64,000 bases of DNA, from positions 263,501 to 327,500 of the forward strand of contig CAJHNH020008368.1 of assembly GCA_905116865.2 (NCBI GenBank), given 5' to 3'. This DNA is from Candidula unifasciata (lineage: Eukaryota > Mollusca > Gastropoda > Stylommatophora > Geomitridae). The position numbers and the translations under genes are program-made. The notes under the pieces were generated by a model. The model saw only the letters and a program-made list of their open reading frames with translations, searched no databases and had not been told where the DNA came from. Shown in pieces: positions 11,690 through 24,639 of this stretch. The stretch's first letter is position 1. The number at the start of each line of letters is the position of its first letter.

Positions 11690-11920
11690 AGAAAGAAGTA
11701 GAGAGATAGGAGGACACACTAGCAAACATAAAAATCAAAAGCTATAGTTATCATGCTGGGGAATTGACCTGTCATCTCCAAATGACAACAAGGCATCGCT
11801 GCAGCAACAAATGTACTTCGATGCATGACCAACTCTACACCCCTACAAAAAGTTGTCATCATTAGCCAGGTCCATCGTACAGCTTGAAGTCACAGCTACG
11901 AAATACGAAAATCATTAAGA
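11690..11920 (-). repeat. Family G repeat, copy 2
   Basis: Second copy of the repeat at 11028-11255, in the same orientation and with the same block order, including the degraded minus-strand B-box near 11765. The two copies are about 660 bp apart. Confidence 0.6.
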
Positions 11921-13239
11921 CCATGGAAATAGCAAGAAAGGTTAAATAAATTTATATTTATAAAAAACACACACACACACACACATACACACCAGAACGG
12001 TGATGCTGTGTCTAGCATGCAACGGAAATATAAAGATGAGATATGATTTGTTGGTTCCACTGTGTTGTAGGTAGCAAATTAAAATAAACAGGTTGGAAAG
12101 GAACCCTAAAGGCAGTGGAAACAATATAAAATAAACAGATAAACATATACTGATCGTACAACCGTTGCGTATCCAGTCTGTAATTGTATACTCCATCAAA
12201 AACTTTGCTTGCAGCCTGTCTTTTTGACCCACCAGATAGTGTTGTATACAGAACAGCACAAATCACATCGGTATTTGGATCTAACGGATACTCAGGGTCT
12301 TAGAAGAGACCCAGACGATCTTTTATTATTCTGAACGACTTACTGCTGGCAGTTCCAAGTGGGTATTTGTCATTGTCGTTCAATAGCTTTTCTCCAACAC
12401 GAATGTGGCTTCCTTTCCGTGAGTGACTAACGGGCACAGGCACAAACACCCCTTATGTTATTTTAGAGGAGAGGGACATAAGGGTTTAAGTCTTGTTTGA
12501 GAGGAGGGTACAATTAACGATTCCGGGCCTAGGCACACCGTGACTGACCGTTCATTCGTAGTTTCAGAAGTATTAATATTTCCATTTGATGGTTTTTCGA
12601 ACAGCGTCTGCTTGACGGTTTGATGTCATGTATCGCTCAGAACAGAGAGTTAAACACAACCTGTACGTGTCTGTCCACAAATATATGCATATCAGAACAT
12701 AATCTGACTCCCCTGTAACCTAGACTAACGCGTCTCAAAGGTTAAGACGCCTGAATGAACGTTCAATCACGGTTTGCCTGAGCCTGACATCGTTATTTGA
12801 ACCAAGAAGAGAATAATAAAAATTATTATTAGCCTCTAAATGGCAAATATTGTAAACATGATGTCTGAAATAATATGTAATTATGAACAAATACTTGAAA
12901 AGGGAACGTATACTCCTGGTTAAGTGGGATACTTAACCCACTTGCAGATTTTCAGGGGAAAGAGTGGCGTCCCTCCCTGCACCCTATCATTCGTAAAGAA
13001 TTTTGATTAGAGCTCAGTGTACACCAGTACCCAAATTCCTGCTCTACTGCCGTGACTTATCCACCTCTGGGGACTATATCAGGAAGCTTTAACTGTAGTT
13101 TCCACATTGGAATGGTATTTATTTAACCTTTAATGAAATATCGCTTTTGAATCTTTAACTGGTTGCTGATCCATCTTTGTAAGCATGCATCCATGACTGT
13201 TTTGGATATTTTTTATGAGATCCTAGCACTAGAGTAGGC
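11921..13239. other. No recognised feature
   Basis: Non-coding by inspection. A short CA run is at 11967-11993. A small inverted pair, aagtggg/cccactt, lies near 12925-12945. No element or exon recognised. Confidence 0.4.
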
Positions 13240-13790
13240 TGCCGAAATGTTACACAACACCAGTTCTGACTGCCATCAAATGATCATCTTCACAGATGCG
13301 CTAACGGGGCTCCAAACCCTCAAGAGTGGTAGGCTCCCTCACCAGAGATCTGCAACTGACAAGGTTATTGCCCAAAACTTTATTTACTCCAGTGACATCC
13401 CACTGTTGTGTACCAGAAAGCAAAACCGCAGATAAACTTGCTAAGAAAGGGGCAAAAGTGAACATGAAAGAGAATGCAGTAACTTACGATCAGTAGAAAA
13501 GGGCCATACAATATGTCAGAAGTGAACAGACTGTGGCCAGAATTGACTACCACTTACTTTACCGGTCATTATTCTACGACTCTCAAACTTAACAAGCATA
13601 TGCACATCTTCGTCTAAGTAGTTCACCATTGTGCCCTTGTGGGCTGTGTGTGTGTGTGACTGCAAAACATCTCCTGCAAGAATGTCTCTTGTACAGCCCA
13701 TTAAGAAGGAAATACTGGCCCGGTGAGTCAACACTGCATTGAGAGTTCTATGGAATAAAACGGACAATCGTAAAAACAGTCAAGTTTACC
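13240..13790 (+). mobile_element. I/jockey-type LINE, RNase H to C-terminus remnant
   Basis: Plus-strand LINE 3' remnant. MIIFTDALTGLQTLKSG corresponds to the third RNase H acidic motif (V-F-T-D-S-x-x-x-L); ADKLAKKGAKVNMK (about 13430-13470) is the final R-A-D-x-L-A-K motif. A Cys-rich stretch near 13635-13700 (PLWAVCV, then TAKHLLQECLLYS) corresponds to the terminal C-x-x-C-H-C-like region. Several frame changes. The MITE at 13800 lies directly after this remnant. Confidence 0.65.
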
Positions 13791-13799
13791 ATAAGAATT

Positions 13800-14087
13800 G
13801 GTGGTTTAATAATATCCTACCCCAAGATGACGTCACTGGACAGTCCAACATTTTTAAGAGTGGTAAGAGGTTTTTCGGCTTTCTAATGCTTTTAAAGACC
13901 CCAAAACTTCTAGAACTGACCCTAACCCCAACCCACCTACGATCCACTAGAGAGTGCAGCCTAGGTCACACGACTGCATGCAGCCTAGGTCCCACGACTG
14001 CATGCAGCCTATCTAATATCCCCTGAAATATTAGACTATCCCATAAACTATATTTCCCCTGTTGGGGTAGGATATTATTAAAGCACC
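13800..14087. mobile_element. 288-bp MITE with 26-bp inverted ends and 8-bp target duplication
   Basis: Inverted repeats at 13800-13825 and 14062-14087 match at 25 of 26 positions; the core is ttaataatatcctacccca and its complement, and both ends start GGTG. The direct repeat taagaatt flanks the element exactly at 13792-13799 and 14088-14095. The interior has no transposase but holds a tandem repeat at about 13958-14010 (gcagcctaggtcacacgac-like units). An 8-bp duplication fits hAT, P or Merlin superfamilies; the GG start is more like Merlin. Superfamily not settled. Confidence 0.88.
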
Positions 14088-14095
14088 TAAGAATT

Positions 14096-17000
14096 TGTCT
14101 CCAGTGTAAACCAGATAGTGAACACAAGAAAAAGAAGAATCTGTCGAGCCAGCACGGTGCATTTCGACATAACTATATATAAAACTTGCGAGCGACAAAC
14201 TCACTAACTTCAATTACAATCCGTGTGATTGTTTGAATTACCTCACTTCAGTTCATGTAGGTGGTAGAATTACTTACTTCAGTTAACAATCATTGTGTAG
14301 AGTAGACCGTAACTTTGGTTACATTACCCGGGGTAATCTTCTAAGACAACACTAGCTTTTCTTATTTCTCCATAGGTAGCAAAATCACTAACGTGACAAA
14401 CTGACATTCCCAGTTGAAACTCAATCTAAAACTTCATTTACACTAAGGCTAAAAAGGAGAAACATAAACAAAGTAAGCAGGATTTTATGTGTTGTAAAAT
14501 TAGTTATCGGGAAATTAGACGTCAGCTGTTGCTTAGAGGTTAGAAAATCTGACATACATGGCTGGAGTGTTGTTTCTGAGAGGTGAAAGCGCTTTCGGTC
14601 ACATGGTTAGGCTGACATGTGTAGCGAACTGCCATGCAATTTCCGCCCAACGACTCCTGTCTACGGATTACAGGTTAGAGAATGTGGCTGTCAACGATCT
14701 AGTTTAGGGTATCATAACTATGGCTCGCATTGTAGGCCGCTCACATATATATCTTACTAACACACACCAAGCCGAACACCCGTGGAGGACACACATAATC
14801 TTTAATGTACAAAGAGCATCAAACTAATGGTAGGTGCTCCTTATTCGAAACGCAGGCCATGCCAGCTTTACAATCGCTGAATCATGCCTGAGCGGTTCCC
14901 GTGAATAAGCCGTGGGCTCGAACCCTCATCATTCTCGTACAGCGCTGTCCCACGATAATTCTGAGGCGTACACAGAGTTAATGACTAAATGTGTGCAAGC
15001 AGACGCTAACGCTACAACTAATCCATTTCAATTTGGAAAAACTGCTTTAACAGATCTACGTGAATAATTCCTAACAACATGATAACGCTAAAAGACTAGA
15101 TAACTTCGCCAAACACCGTACAATACAAATCACAGCTATCACCAAATCAAGACATAAACCTAAGTAAGGGTCAATACACTTATCAGCACACTAATATTCT
15201 AACAGTCGGTTACACAATGTCTCTGTGTCTTAAAGTCAGACAAATTCTCTCCACAAATTATCCTCACAAATGCTTCCTGATTTTTCCTCGAGCAGTCCTT
15301 TTGTTACTCTAAAGAATTCACTCTCTCTCTCTCCAGGCTGCTAGTGAATTCGGTCAAGCGTACCGCTGAATCCAGCTAATCCACCGGGGCTTTTCTCGTA
15401 GCCAATCTGTCTGGTCAACCCATGAGGTCATATCCGGGTCATCTCGTACACACAGCGGTCCGGCAACATCATAATGTGACAATGGCTTTAACCACGGCCA
15501 GCTCCAGATTTATACAGCCGGACGTGCTTTAACAAACACAAGGGATCGTTTTGCCTTTGAGCATGTGGTTTTACTTCAACGATCCCTTTGGCCGGAAGTC
15601 AGGATGTATCTGCTTCAATGTAGAAGTGTTTTACGTTTTTACTATATCGTCAGTTTGTTTCCTTAACTTCTTGTTTTTGCAAACGAATACACTTGGATTG
15701 AAGTAATTTTTTTTTTTTTTTTTTTTTAGGCGTCTTCAGAACTAGAGCCAATGTCACTTCAGAATATGTGGGGATTTAACATTTTCATGGAGTAATTACT
15801 TCATCTGTACAGGATCATGTTTTGATCGTTTTCACTGATACTGCGTTGCAATTTTTGTGGATCAAATGAGCAATCATTGAAGACTGTGTGAATGGCAGTC
15901 ATTATCTTGTCCACATTCAATGTAAAATGTGATTCTGCGTCAGCATCAACTCTCACCGTTGCCAGTAGACACAAACTTTACTTACTATCTCCATGAGAGG
16001 TTTAATCGGTAACACCATTTATCGGATGATGAAGAACATCTACAGTGTCTAGTGGATGCTGTAGTAAGTACGGAGTGAGCACCCGGGTTTTAAAATCCAC
16101 ACCACTGGGCATGCATAAGTTAAAGGAAGCTGGCAAGTAATGCATCAATGCATACGGGAAGAAGCATGGTCAGAGCTGATAACACACCAACGTAGCACGG
16201 ACTAGACTGGCAGACAATGATGAATATCTGATGCTAACACGATTAATGACCTGGAAGTAACGATTGCAGAAGCACGTCTGTGCCGGCTTCGAAGCCACGA
16301 CAGGAGACACCATAACTCATTTCCGATGGGAACAGTCAGTAGAGGAATTTTGGAGTGACTACTTCATCGGAAGACTGATACGCATGTGATGCCCGGTGTG
16401 CAATGACGCCAATTGTGATAACAAACATAACATCACATCACATGACAACACCACATTCAACTTGTTAAAGTTTCTCATTTATGTCAGTGATTCCCAAAGT
16501 GAGCTGTATCATTACTGTAAAGGAATTTGCTTTAGGATACCAAGAATTTTCGGGCCATCCCCGGTACTCTTACGTTTCACCGAAAACGAGACACAGAGAA
16601 CTCCATCAACGACATTTATAGATCTCGAAAAAAAAAAAATTAAACCCAAGAGCCAAACGAATTATTCCATATACCTTCATGACCTCCAAATCACTTCGCA
16701 ACGGCGACACCCTCTGCTCAAGTCAAAGGTATATTTAATAAAAAAAAAAAAAAATAAACATAAGCCCCACATCGCAAGCTTTTATGGTGACAGCTCAAAG
16801 ATAGTCTCCAGAAAAAATCGATTCAATATATATACGTCTGTGATTTAGGGGACAGCCTTGCATTAATGCTAACGCCGCACTCACAATAATAAGAAACCGA
16901 ACATTTATTTTCGCAGTGAAGGGTTTAATGAAAAATAAAAGCCAAATCCAGACGTACAGAAGTTGGCTTTTGTTAAAAATTCTGAGTCTTCAGTATCCTA

Positions 17001-17430
17001 GACACAGCGGCGATGTGCATTACTTCATTATAAGTAGAGCACTCTCAATTCATGCTAGAGTTCTTTATGTCTGTTTATGATGCTTGCAGGCATGAAAACA
17101 GATATCGAAATTTCATTGTATGTGTGGTCATCTGTTTTCACTGTAGAGAAAGGCTGGAAATGGTAATTGTGCACTTTTCAATTTATGCACAGATGAATGT
17201 GACTGGTTATTTTGTATTTTTTTGGGGGGACGCCCATTTGAACTCTTTCACTCCGATTTAACACATATGTGTAGGGGGCATTTTCTGTTGAATCTCAGAC
17301 ATATCGAGCATTTATTTTGTTATCCTCGTGTAAGTAGCAGGTTCCCATTGGGGAAGGGGAGGGGGGAGGATACCTACTACTTCTCTCATAAGCATGTGGT
17401 AAAATGAAAACATTAGGGTTCAACTGAAAT
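14096..17430. other. No gene recognised
   Basis: Long non-coding stretch. Isolated pol III-like boxes occur near 14885-14930 (tgcctgagcggttc and gggctcgaaccc), possibly an old SINE head. T-runs or A-runs lie at 15705-15728 and 16740-16755. A frame of 150 codons at 16396-16848 has no recognisable domain and contains A-runs; I do not call it a gene. Upstream nAChR exons were looked for and not seen. Confidence 0.4.
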
Positions 17431-17899
17431 CATATATTTTTTCCCGAAGTTTGTAGACATCTCAGCCGAGCTGTAAAACACAATACATTATGTTAACCGC
17501 CTTTTAAAAAGCGAATACAGACGAATAGAAAGGCTCTTGTATTATCTTACTGTACATTTGGACAGTGGGTAGTAAAAAAATCTGGTTTCCCTAAATACCC
17601 ATTTTTGTATTAGGCTTGTACTTATTAATAGTAATTATTGTTCATAGTGATTATTTTGTCGCTATGGGCTTCTTGTGGGAATATTCCTTGGCCCGAATGA
17701 GTTATTAACTTTACTCTAATGTAAGTGAATGTGTGATTATGTGTACACGATGAGTGTTGGCTGGCAACAGTTGTTAAGAATGATTGAATGCTAGCAAGTT
17801 GACAGACGTGATAAATACAGTCTGGGTATTGCAGGATTACCAAAGATGACCGCTTAGTATTTTCAGAAGGCTTAGTATGTCTTCATTTAGAGTTAGAAA
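17431..17899. other. No gene recognised
   Basis: A short stretch near 17455-17510 (tctcagccgagctgtaaaacac) resembles the repeated cgcagcctagctgtaaacc unit of the 8821-10437 block. Otherwise featureless. Confidence 0.35.
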
Positions 17900-18380
17900 G
17901 TTCAGTAGCCCCCGGCTTTTATAGATGGCAGTGATTATTATATTTTTCTGATTCCTTATTTATCCTACTACTTATAATGTCAAGCGTCGCAGAGAGATGT
18001 AATTTCTTGTGTTTTCCTAGTAGCGCAGCTTGTTTTAATGTTATATTGTGTTTCTGCAGTGTCTCCTTTTACTCCCTCCTTCCATTTCTTTCTTGGTCGG
18101 CCTCTTGACTTGTAGCTTGCTGTTCTCATTTAGTAAACTCCAGCTGCTGCCTGATTTTGTTCTGTACTGACCATATGACCTAACTATTGGATTCTTTGAT
18201 CTGCGGTGAATTCCTTTACCAGTACAGTGCCTACCAATGTTCTTAGTTCTTTAATGTTGATTATTTCCCCCGCATTGCTTGTACATCTTATCTAACATGT
18301 TGTAGTTTTCTTCTTTTTCTTATTCGGGTAACCAGTTTTCTTACCGGATTTTCACTGAGGCATCTTCATCGTGTTTACTC
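17900..18380 (-). mobile_element. Possible RTE LINE 3' remnant
   Basis: On the minus strand, words near 18080-18200 recall the post-RT region of RTE elements: IHRRSKNPIVRSYGQY, then a KRPTKKEMEGG-like stretch corresponding to G-R-P-R-K-R-W. Heavily decayed, and no catalytic motif is present. Confidence 0.35.
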
Positions 18381-20329
18381 CAGTCGTCAGTAAAAGAAAT
18401 ATTAAGAAATATCAGTGCAGCTTCCACATTATTCATTTGATTGCGCAGGGGAGACAAAGCATAGTAGCGACGTTTGAAAACACAACCATTGGGCTATCAT
18501 CAATAGTAAACAGGTAGAAAAATATTCCACAAGCATGCACGGACATCGGAACACATATGTTGAGCTAAGGGAGATCTTATGACAATATGAGACAATAGGT
18601 CATGATCAAAGAACTGCAGTCCTTGTCTTCGGACTAACTGATCTTGTAAATGAAGTGCTAGAAATCCCCTCAAGTATGTTAGTTCTGTAATCTATTCACT
18701 TGGCACTTTTAGTTATTATTTATTCGTATTTTCAATGCATGTAAATCAAAGAGTTTGCTCGCGTAATAAAAATGCCTCGTGACGCCATACATCCTAAGCT
18801 CTTCCCGAGAGTAGTTTTTAACAAGCCAGTTACACAGGACAGTTTTCGGCGTTCATCATCAATTAACTGATGCTAAGCACACACTTCCACCCCACTCAAG
18901 GTGCCTTAGCGCCCCCCCCCCCACCCACCGGTTTCGGCGCCCATGATTGTGTATAGTCCAAGGAGATTGTGACATAGCTTGTAACACTGATTTACCTGAA
19001 CTATTCGTGTTTTATATAGTACATTTTCAGCCAAGTCTAAATAGCCACATTGTAACAATGGCTCGCCCTGTTCTAAGCTTAAGAGCGTCAAGTACTATCT
19101 ATAAACCGCGCCGTAGGAAGTTACCACGGAACGTGCGCTTGCATAGATCTGAATACTTTTCACGGACTTCAACAATAAAGGTATAGATTCATTTATAGAG
19201 CAAGGGTGTGAAAACTGCATTACCGGATCAGACTGACCTATCATGAAGTAGAGAATGACTCTTACAATGTAATGAACTAGATAATTGAGTTGGCCACCAA
19301 GTGTATGAAGAAGAAATGCGTCTGCGAGGAGTTATTACGTAAATTCACTTGCCCGACGTTCTCGCATAAATTTATCTTCTATTGGATTATCAAATGAGGC
19401 GTTTCATTTCGGGTACCAGCACAAATTCACTCCTGGGAATTCACAAATTTTCACTGTCCGGACATAAATCTATCCATCAACAGACGCTGCTTCTACCTCG
19501 AAGTAGAAGGTTTGATAAAACAGCTATTTTGAAAATGATTCCCTCTGCTTTATAGCGTCTGCAGCTGATAAGGTTGGCACAGTGGGGAGTGCGAATTACA
19601 GATTTTAAGATTCCTTTTTTTCTTCTTCTGAGGAAATGGGGAAAACGAAGGCAAATAAGACTATGATCAATTTTGACAAAATACACTTTAATCAATTACT
19701 GATGCTGAGTAGGAAGGTTAGATCTGAGTGAGGGAATTGTGGTGTTAGAAGAAAAGTTCAGTGGGCGTAGTGTTGGAAGTTGACGTTGTTTTTTAGGTCA
19801 ATAATGTTGTTGTTGTTTTGTTAAGAATCCTTTATTTCAAGATACTGAATCTTGTGGGAGTTAGGGACTAGTAATAAAATTTCAGCAAGGAAAACATTTA
19901 TTTAGAGGTAGCATTTTCTAGTGAGCCACTGACCCCCATTGAAACAGCACAGGACTTAGATTAACAGGGAATGACATGCACTATTAGACGGATGAAAAAT
20001 CACAGGTATCTGAATATATGTAAAAATGAATAAATATTGAAAACAATACAAGACCAAAATTTTAATTTAAAAAAAAAAAAAATTACAACCTTGTCATTTT
20101 CAAAGCAGCGATGACATAGCCTCTCCGAAGTACATTCGGAATTTAGTGCAAGGCTAACTTTTCTTTACTTCCAGCAATGTTTATCAATATATATGTATAT
20201 ATATAATTTGTATCTGAAAAAGGTATCCTAAAAAGAACAACAGTCGTGGTTATCTTATTGTGTCAGTTAATTTTTTTGTCTCTCTCAGGAGAGAATTTTA
20301 TTTTGCTGCCGTGTAAAAAAAAAATCTAA
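18381..20329. other. No gene recognised
   Basis: AT-rich non-coding sequence with a C-run at 18913-18922 and A-runs near 20069-20082. No element ends identified. Confidence 0.4.
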
Positions 20330-20405
20330 TTATGTACCGTGGATTTGAACCCTGGTATCTCGCACTGGAAACCAGCGTTCTAACTGTTCGGCCAACGAAC
20401 CACTC
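20330..20405 (-). repeat. tRNA-like SINE head
   Basis: On the minus strand, about 75 bp with an A-box-like ttggccgaacagttag and a canonical B-box gggttcaaatcc in tRNA-like spacing. The acceptor stem is not convincing and A-rich sequence follows, so a SINE head is preferred over a functional tRNA. Confidence 0.5.
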
Positions 20406-20536
20406 AATCTAAGCAACAAAAAGAGAACAAACCCATCTGAGATGTGTGTCTCGACAACTGTGTCATGATTCCAACACAACTCAAGGCAATTGTTTCTCAT
20501 ATAAATATATCCCAAGTAGTATTGAAACAGCACAAC

Positions 20537-20760
20537 AATAGAAATCGAACATGTCTCACACGGTTAATGTCGCAATCATTGTCTGCGCAGATATAGAGAT
20601 AGTCTTCGATGCCCTTCCCCAACCCCCCCCCCTTTTTCTCAAATTCACCTACTACTCTGTAACTCATAGAAGGTTGTGTGAAAATAAAGAAAATAGAAAT
20701 CGTGTCTGATATGGTTAATGGCACACTCATTGCCTGCGCTGATATAGACATTATCTGGTT
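20537..20760. repeat. Short direct duplication
   Basis: A segment of about 70 bp starting aatagaaatcg and containing ggttaatg...tgcgc.gatatagag occurs at about 20537 and again at about 20693. Confidence 0.65.
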
Positions 20761-20997
20761 TGCTGCATCACGCCTTCAAATGGTGGAAGTCGCGCGTTTC
20801 GACTACTTCGCCTGCGCATTTACGAACATTGATTGTAATTAAATGTCCCTAAAATGAAAATATTTTCCCAACACATGTTGCCACCTGTTTCAAACCATGA
20901 CAGGTAGAATTTCGGTATCAAAACAAACATAACCTGAATACTTCAGCTAAATCGATTTAGTAGTTTCCGAGTCTATAGGTAACAAACACACAAACAT

Positions 20998-21000
<3 letters not shown>
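20761..21000. repeat. 3' end of the aactagctgtacccgg repeat family
   Basis: The end text tagtagtttccgagtctata, then ggtaacaaac, matches the end of the block at 8821-10437. It runs directly into a TA microsatellite. Confidence 0.65.

Positions 21001-21071
<71 letters not shown>
21001..21071. repeat. (TA)n microsatellite
   Basis: About 71 bp of perfect TA repeat abutting the repeat end at 21000. Confidence 0.97.
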
Positions 21072-21073
<2 letters not shown>

Positions 21074-21355
21074 ATCGAACTATAGATACGGTTTTAAAAA
21101 AGGGGGTTTTCTTTAGCCATTATCATCAACCAGAACTGTTATATAACTGAAATAATGGCAGAAATTAAACCTAACAGTTAAAATATCCAAATTGGTTTCA
21201 AAATTTCAATTAACAAGCATTGGTAAAATAACAAAAATGCAAACTCAGCCTTGTCTAGTATTATCATGAACATTTAAAGAGATATAAGGCTTGATGATTC
21301 CACTGTCTTGCGTGCAATATCCTAAAACATCACTTAATAGCCAATATGATGGTGC

Positions 21356-21358
<3 letters not shown>

Positions 21359-21419
<61 letters not shown>
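21359..21419. repeat. (AT)n microsatellite
   Basis: About 61 bp of perfect AT repeat, 290 bp from the preceding one. Confidence 0.97.
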
Positions 21420-21420
<1 letters not shown>

Positions 21421-21779
21421 TATACTCTTATATCATACTATCTCTCGTTTACTTTTGCAAACACAGTTCTATGCTCGTGAGTCATTTATAAAATTGTTCG
21501 GACCATTCTCGCGAGAAAGAGATGTCTTGCACACCATGCTTCCTGAGTTTGACGAAGGGAAGGCGAGTTCTGCAAAATCAGGTTATACGGATACAGTACT
21601 TTGGCAAAGGATCGGGAAAAAGTCTTTAAGTCAAAATGAGTACAGTAGGTGCAAGTCCTTTCAAGGGCCTAGACGACTTGGAACGCCTATGGGTCTGGTC
21701 TATGAGTAATAAGTCAACCTTCTCGAAAAATCGCAATCAATAAGTCAAATGTTGAATTGAGAATCGACATCATAGCACA
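21420..21779. other. Unassigned sequence
   Basis: A plus-strand frame of 84 codons at 21455-21709 has no family I recognise. It sits next to an RNase H LINE remnant on the other strand and may be transposon-derived. Confidence 0.3.
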
Positions 21780-22390
21780 CGGGACATTCACATAAGCGCT
21801 TTGTTTCCACCTTCAATAGCAAGCGAAGAGTTCCAATTCCGATGGTACCAGTAACTGTCTGAATGTACAAGCGTCTCGCCTTTCCCTTGAGTTTTAGGCG
21901 TCAGCCGGATCCGTTGGTATCTCCCACCCATTCTTCTCAGACCGTAATGATCTTTTTGGACTTCCGCATGGTTCCTGCGCTCCTAAAGGACCCTAAAAAC
22001 ATATAGTCATACACCAATTGACCATCAAGAGGTGCAGAACTGGCCAATCTATCTGCCTGCTCGTTTCCTAAAACATCAGAATGACCTGGAGAAAATATCC
22101 GAAGGACGCTGACTACCTAGAACCTCTGAAGTAATTGTTGCACCTATGAGGTGAGAACAAGCCTGTCTCCACCTTTCTTAACATACTCTGTGAGTCAGTT
22201 ACAATCACGGCATGTGTGTACAATTGATTCACAAGCCAGGGGAAGGCAGAAATGACTGCCTTTACTCCCATTCTCAAACTGTCATATGTGATATCATATG
22301 CCAGGCTTTGTTGCACTAAGCAATAAGTCCTAACCCATCCTTTACTGATATACTTATATATCTCATGCGGTAGGCATGACGTTGACATCA
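21780..22390 (-). mobile_element. LINE RNase H domain remnant
   Basis: Minus-strand sequence reading AYDITYDSLRMGVKAV, AFPWLVNQLYTHAVIVTDSQ, SMLRKVETGL and, after frameshifts, GHSDVLG-like and E-Q-A-D-R-L-A-S-S-A-P-like text near 22030-22090. The motif VIVTDSQ carries the RNase H Asp; the late segment is the G-N-E-x-A-D-x-L-A motif. No RT part was found beside it. Confidence 0.7.
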
Positions 22391-23158
22391 CCCATGGAGT
22401 ACCGCCTGCTGTGTGTGTAAGTGTGCCTGTCTGTATGCATGTGTGTATGTATAGTGAAGCCTAACGCCTTTACTTCTCTTAACATGTCCTGGTACTAGTT
22501 TTAGTTTTGGTCCACTTGGTATCCATATAAGTATGCCTTCTCGTTTTATTGATCACTGCCACATCTGCTACATTTATTCAATATTTATATTCTAGTATTG
22601 TTTTGACGTAACGTCAACGACAATGTCTGAAAAATACAACACTCATTAACAATTAACTGACAAAATAAGATAACCACGACTGTTGTTCTTATTAGGATAC
22701 TTTCTCAGGACTCTTTCCCATACTCCCTGCTTTCAACCGATTCCCCCCCCCCCCCCTATTTTCCTCCTCCTCTTACCGCCAATTTCAAACTTATAATACA
22801 TCTCAAATACGAGAAAACTAACGATACGAAAGTTTTAATTCCTTTAAAATATAAGGTCGAAATAGTTTTGACCTCCAGATCATTTGGCCTATTCCTCTGT
22901 GCATCTAAAAAGCATAAACCTCTCGAGAGCAATCCGGCAAACTGTAATGTAGATATCGCTGAAGCCAATACAAGAATTTGCGTTAGAACGTGGCTGGACG
23001 ATTCCTACACAGAGTCATCCTTGTTGTGTGGAAATGAGTCATAACAGTCAGGTAATTATAGTCTTTCCAGGAGTCGTGTCCAACTTTTAATAATCTGTAA
23101 CTCAATAATCGTTGTGTGTGAGTTATTGACATTTGGCATGCAACCTGTTAATTACTAT
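22391..23158. other. No recognised feature
   Basis: Non-coding. A short TG-rich stretch lies at about 22410-22450 and a C-run at 22744-22757. Confidence 0.45.
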
Positions 23159-23170
23159 GTCCCTGTAAGA

Positions 23171-23563
23171 GGTTTGAGGTTTGAACAACAGATCAACATC
23201 ATTGCATACGGGTAGTAACCCATAAGTGCTCCGTTCTTCTAACTCAAGTCTGAGTCCGAAGTAGCTCAGCAAGGTGCACAGGCTCTGTACGACCAGAGGG
23301 GATCCTGAAATACTTTGGTTAGATTTTTAACTCCAAATTTTGCCCGGGCAGCGCCGTTAGGTTTCTCTTTTCGATTTCCAACGGCCAAGGATTTTTACCT
23401 GCGCAACAATGCACGCGGGCGTCCGATCTCACTACCCAAAGACCAGGGGGAATTACTGGAAGTCCAAGTACACGTGAAAAAACTCACAACCCTTATCAGG
23501 GATTGAACCATGAACCTCTAGCACGCGAGGCGGACACCATGCTTTGAGACCACACAGAGCCCG
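23171..23563 (-). mobile_element. tRNA-derived SINE family E, complete copy
   Basis: 393-bp SINE on the minus strand flanked by an exact 12-bp direct repeat, gtccctgtaaga, at 23159-23170 and 23564-23575. Its head (right side) has an A-box-like tgtggtctcaaagcatgg and the B-box ggttcaatccc. Related copies are at 56380-56602 and 59718-60425. Confidence 0.9.
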
Positions 23564-23575
23564 GTCCCTGTAAGA

Positions 23576-24639
23576 AATGTGTTTTAATGTCAATAAACAT
23601 CTTCTTTTCATTGTTCCTAATTTGGATTTTTTTTTTAATGACACATTTTCAAAGGAAACAATCAGCATGCTTAAATTTAACTGAGGAACTGGTATTTTTC
23701 ATAAACATCAAATTATACACCTTTCATAGGCTTTTCACTTTCAAGTTGTCATCCCCAGCATCAGCCACTCGTGAGTTCAACGAACACAATTAGTTTTTTG
23801 TATGCAGGATAGGCTATATAAATAATCATCACCCATCCCTGCACACATAAAGGGATTTCTTAACAATCTCCGCGTGGGTATCGATTGTTAATTTTAATTT
23901 ATCATTGTACATAAATTATTAGTCAACGAAAGATCAAAGAAATTCGCCGCCTTAAAAAAACAGCAGCACATGTGCAATTATACAATTTAAAATCAAAAGG
24001 ACATGGACAATCTAAGGTCTCATTAAACGATTCTTGCTGGTCCGTACACGAGTTCTCGAAATATTTGTTATAGTGTGTTGGCACGACTTCTGAAGCGCAC
24101 TATAGTAACAATGTATGTGGAAGCTACAATGACATTTTTTATGTAGACGACTGATGTAAACACAGTGAAGATGCCTCCTCGGTGAAAATTAACCCAATTA
24201 AAAAGAAAAACAAACTTTTTACCCGAATTCAGAAATGGACAGGAAACACGCTATAAGAAGATAACAACTGGCATATTCCATAATATCGCAAACACTGAAG
24301 GGGAATCGATGTAGGCTGAGGCTAAATCCAATTTGGGATGCAGTTTGGTGCCATAGGGACATCTGTATATTAAAGCAATAATAAAAGATTTACAGTAAAC
24401 ATGCTTTAAGGCTGCGGACAGAAACGATGACCATTTACGATTGTGGACAGAAAGAAACTGAGTCAAAATTATAGCTTACTGTAAACACCATTTTTTTTTC
24501 ACACTTGTGTTTTGAAGGTTTCTTAAATCACTAGCGACTGTGTAATTATATACACAACAACGATATCCTACCCCAGAAACCAAATAGAAAGCTTATGCAC
24601 ATAATTATCGGCTTGTTCGTCTTGCATTTGAATTCGCAT
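23576..24639. other. No gene recognised
   Basis: AT-rich. At about 24562-24576 the string atatcctacccca is identical to the inner part of the MITE inverted end at 13800, so a fragment of that MITE family may be present. Confidence 0.45.

Noticed and set aside
16396..16848. 150-codon plus-strand frame
   Set aside because: No domain, A-runs inside, low-complexity Lys stretches, no splice or start context; most likely chance.
20330..20405. Functional tRNA gene
   Set aside because: A- and B-boxes are present, but a paired acceptor stem was not evident; several similar heads in the window belong to SINEs.
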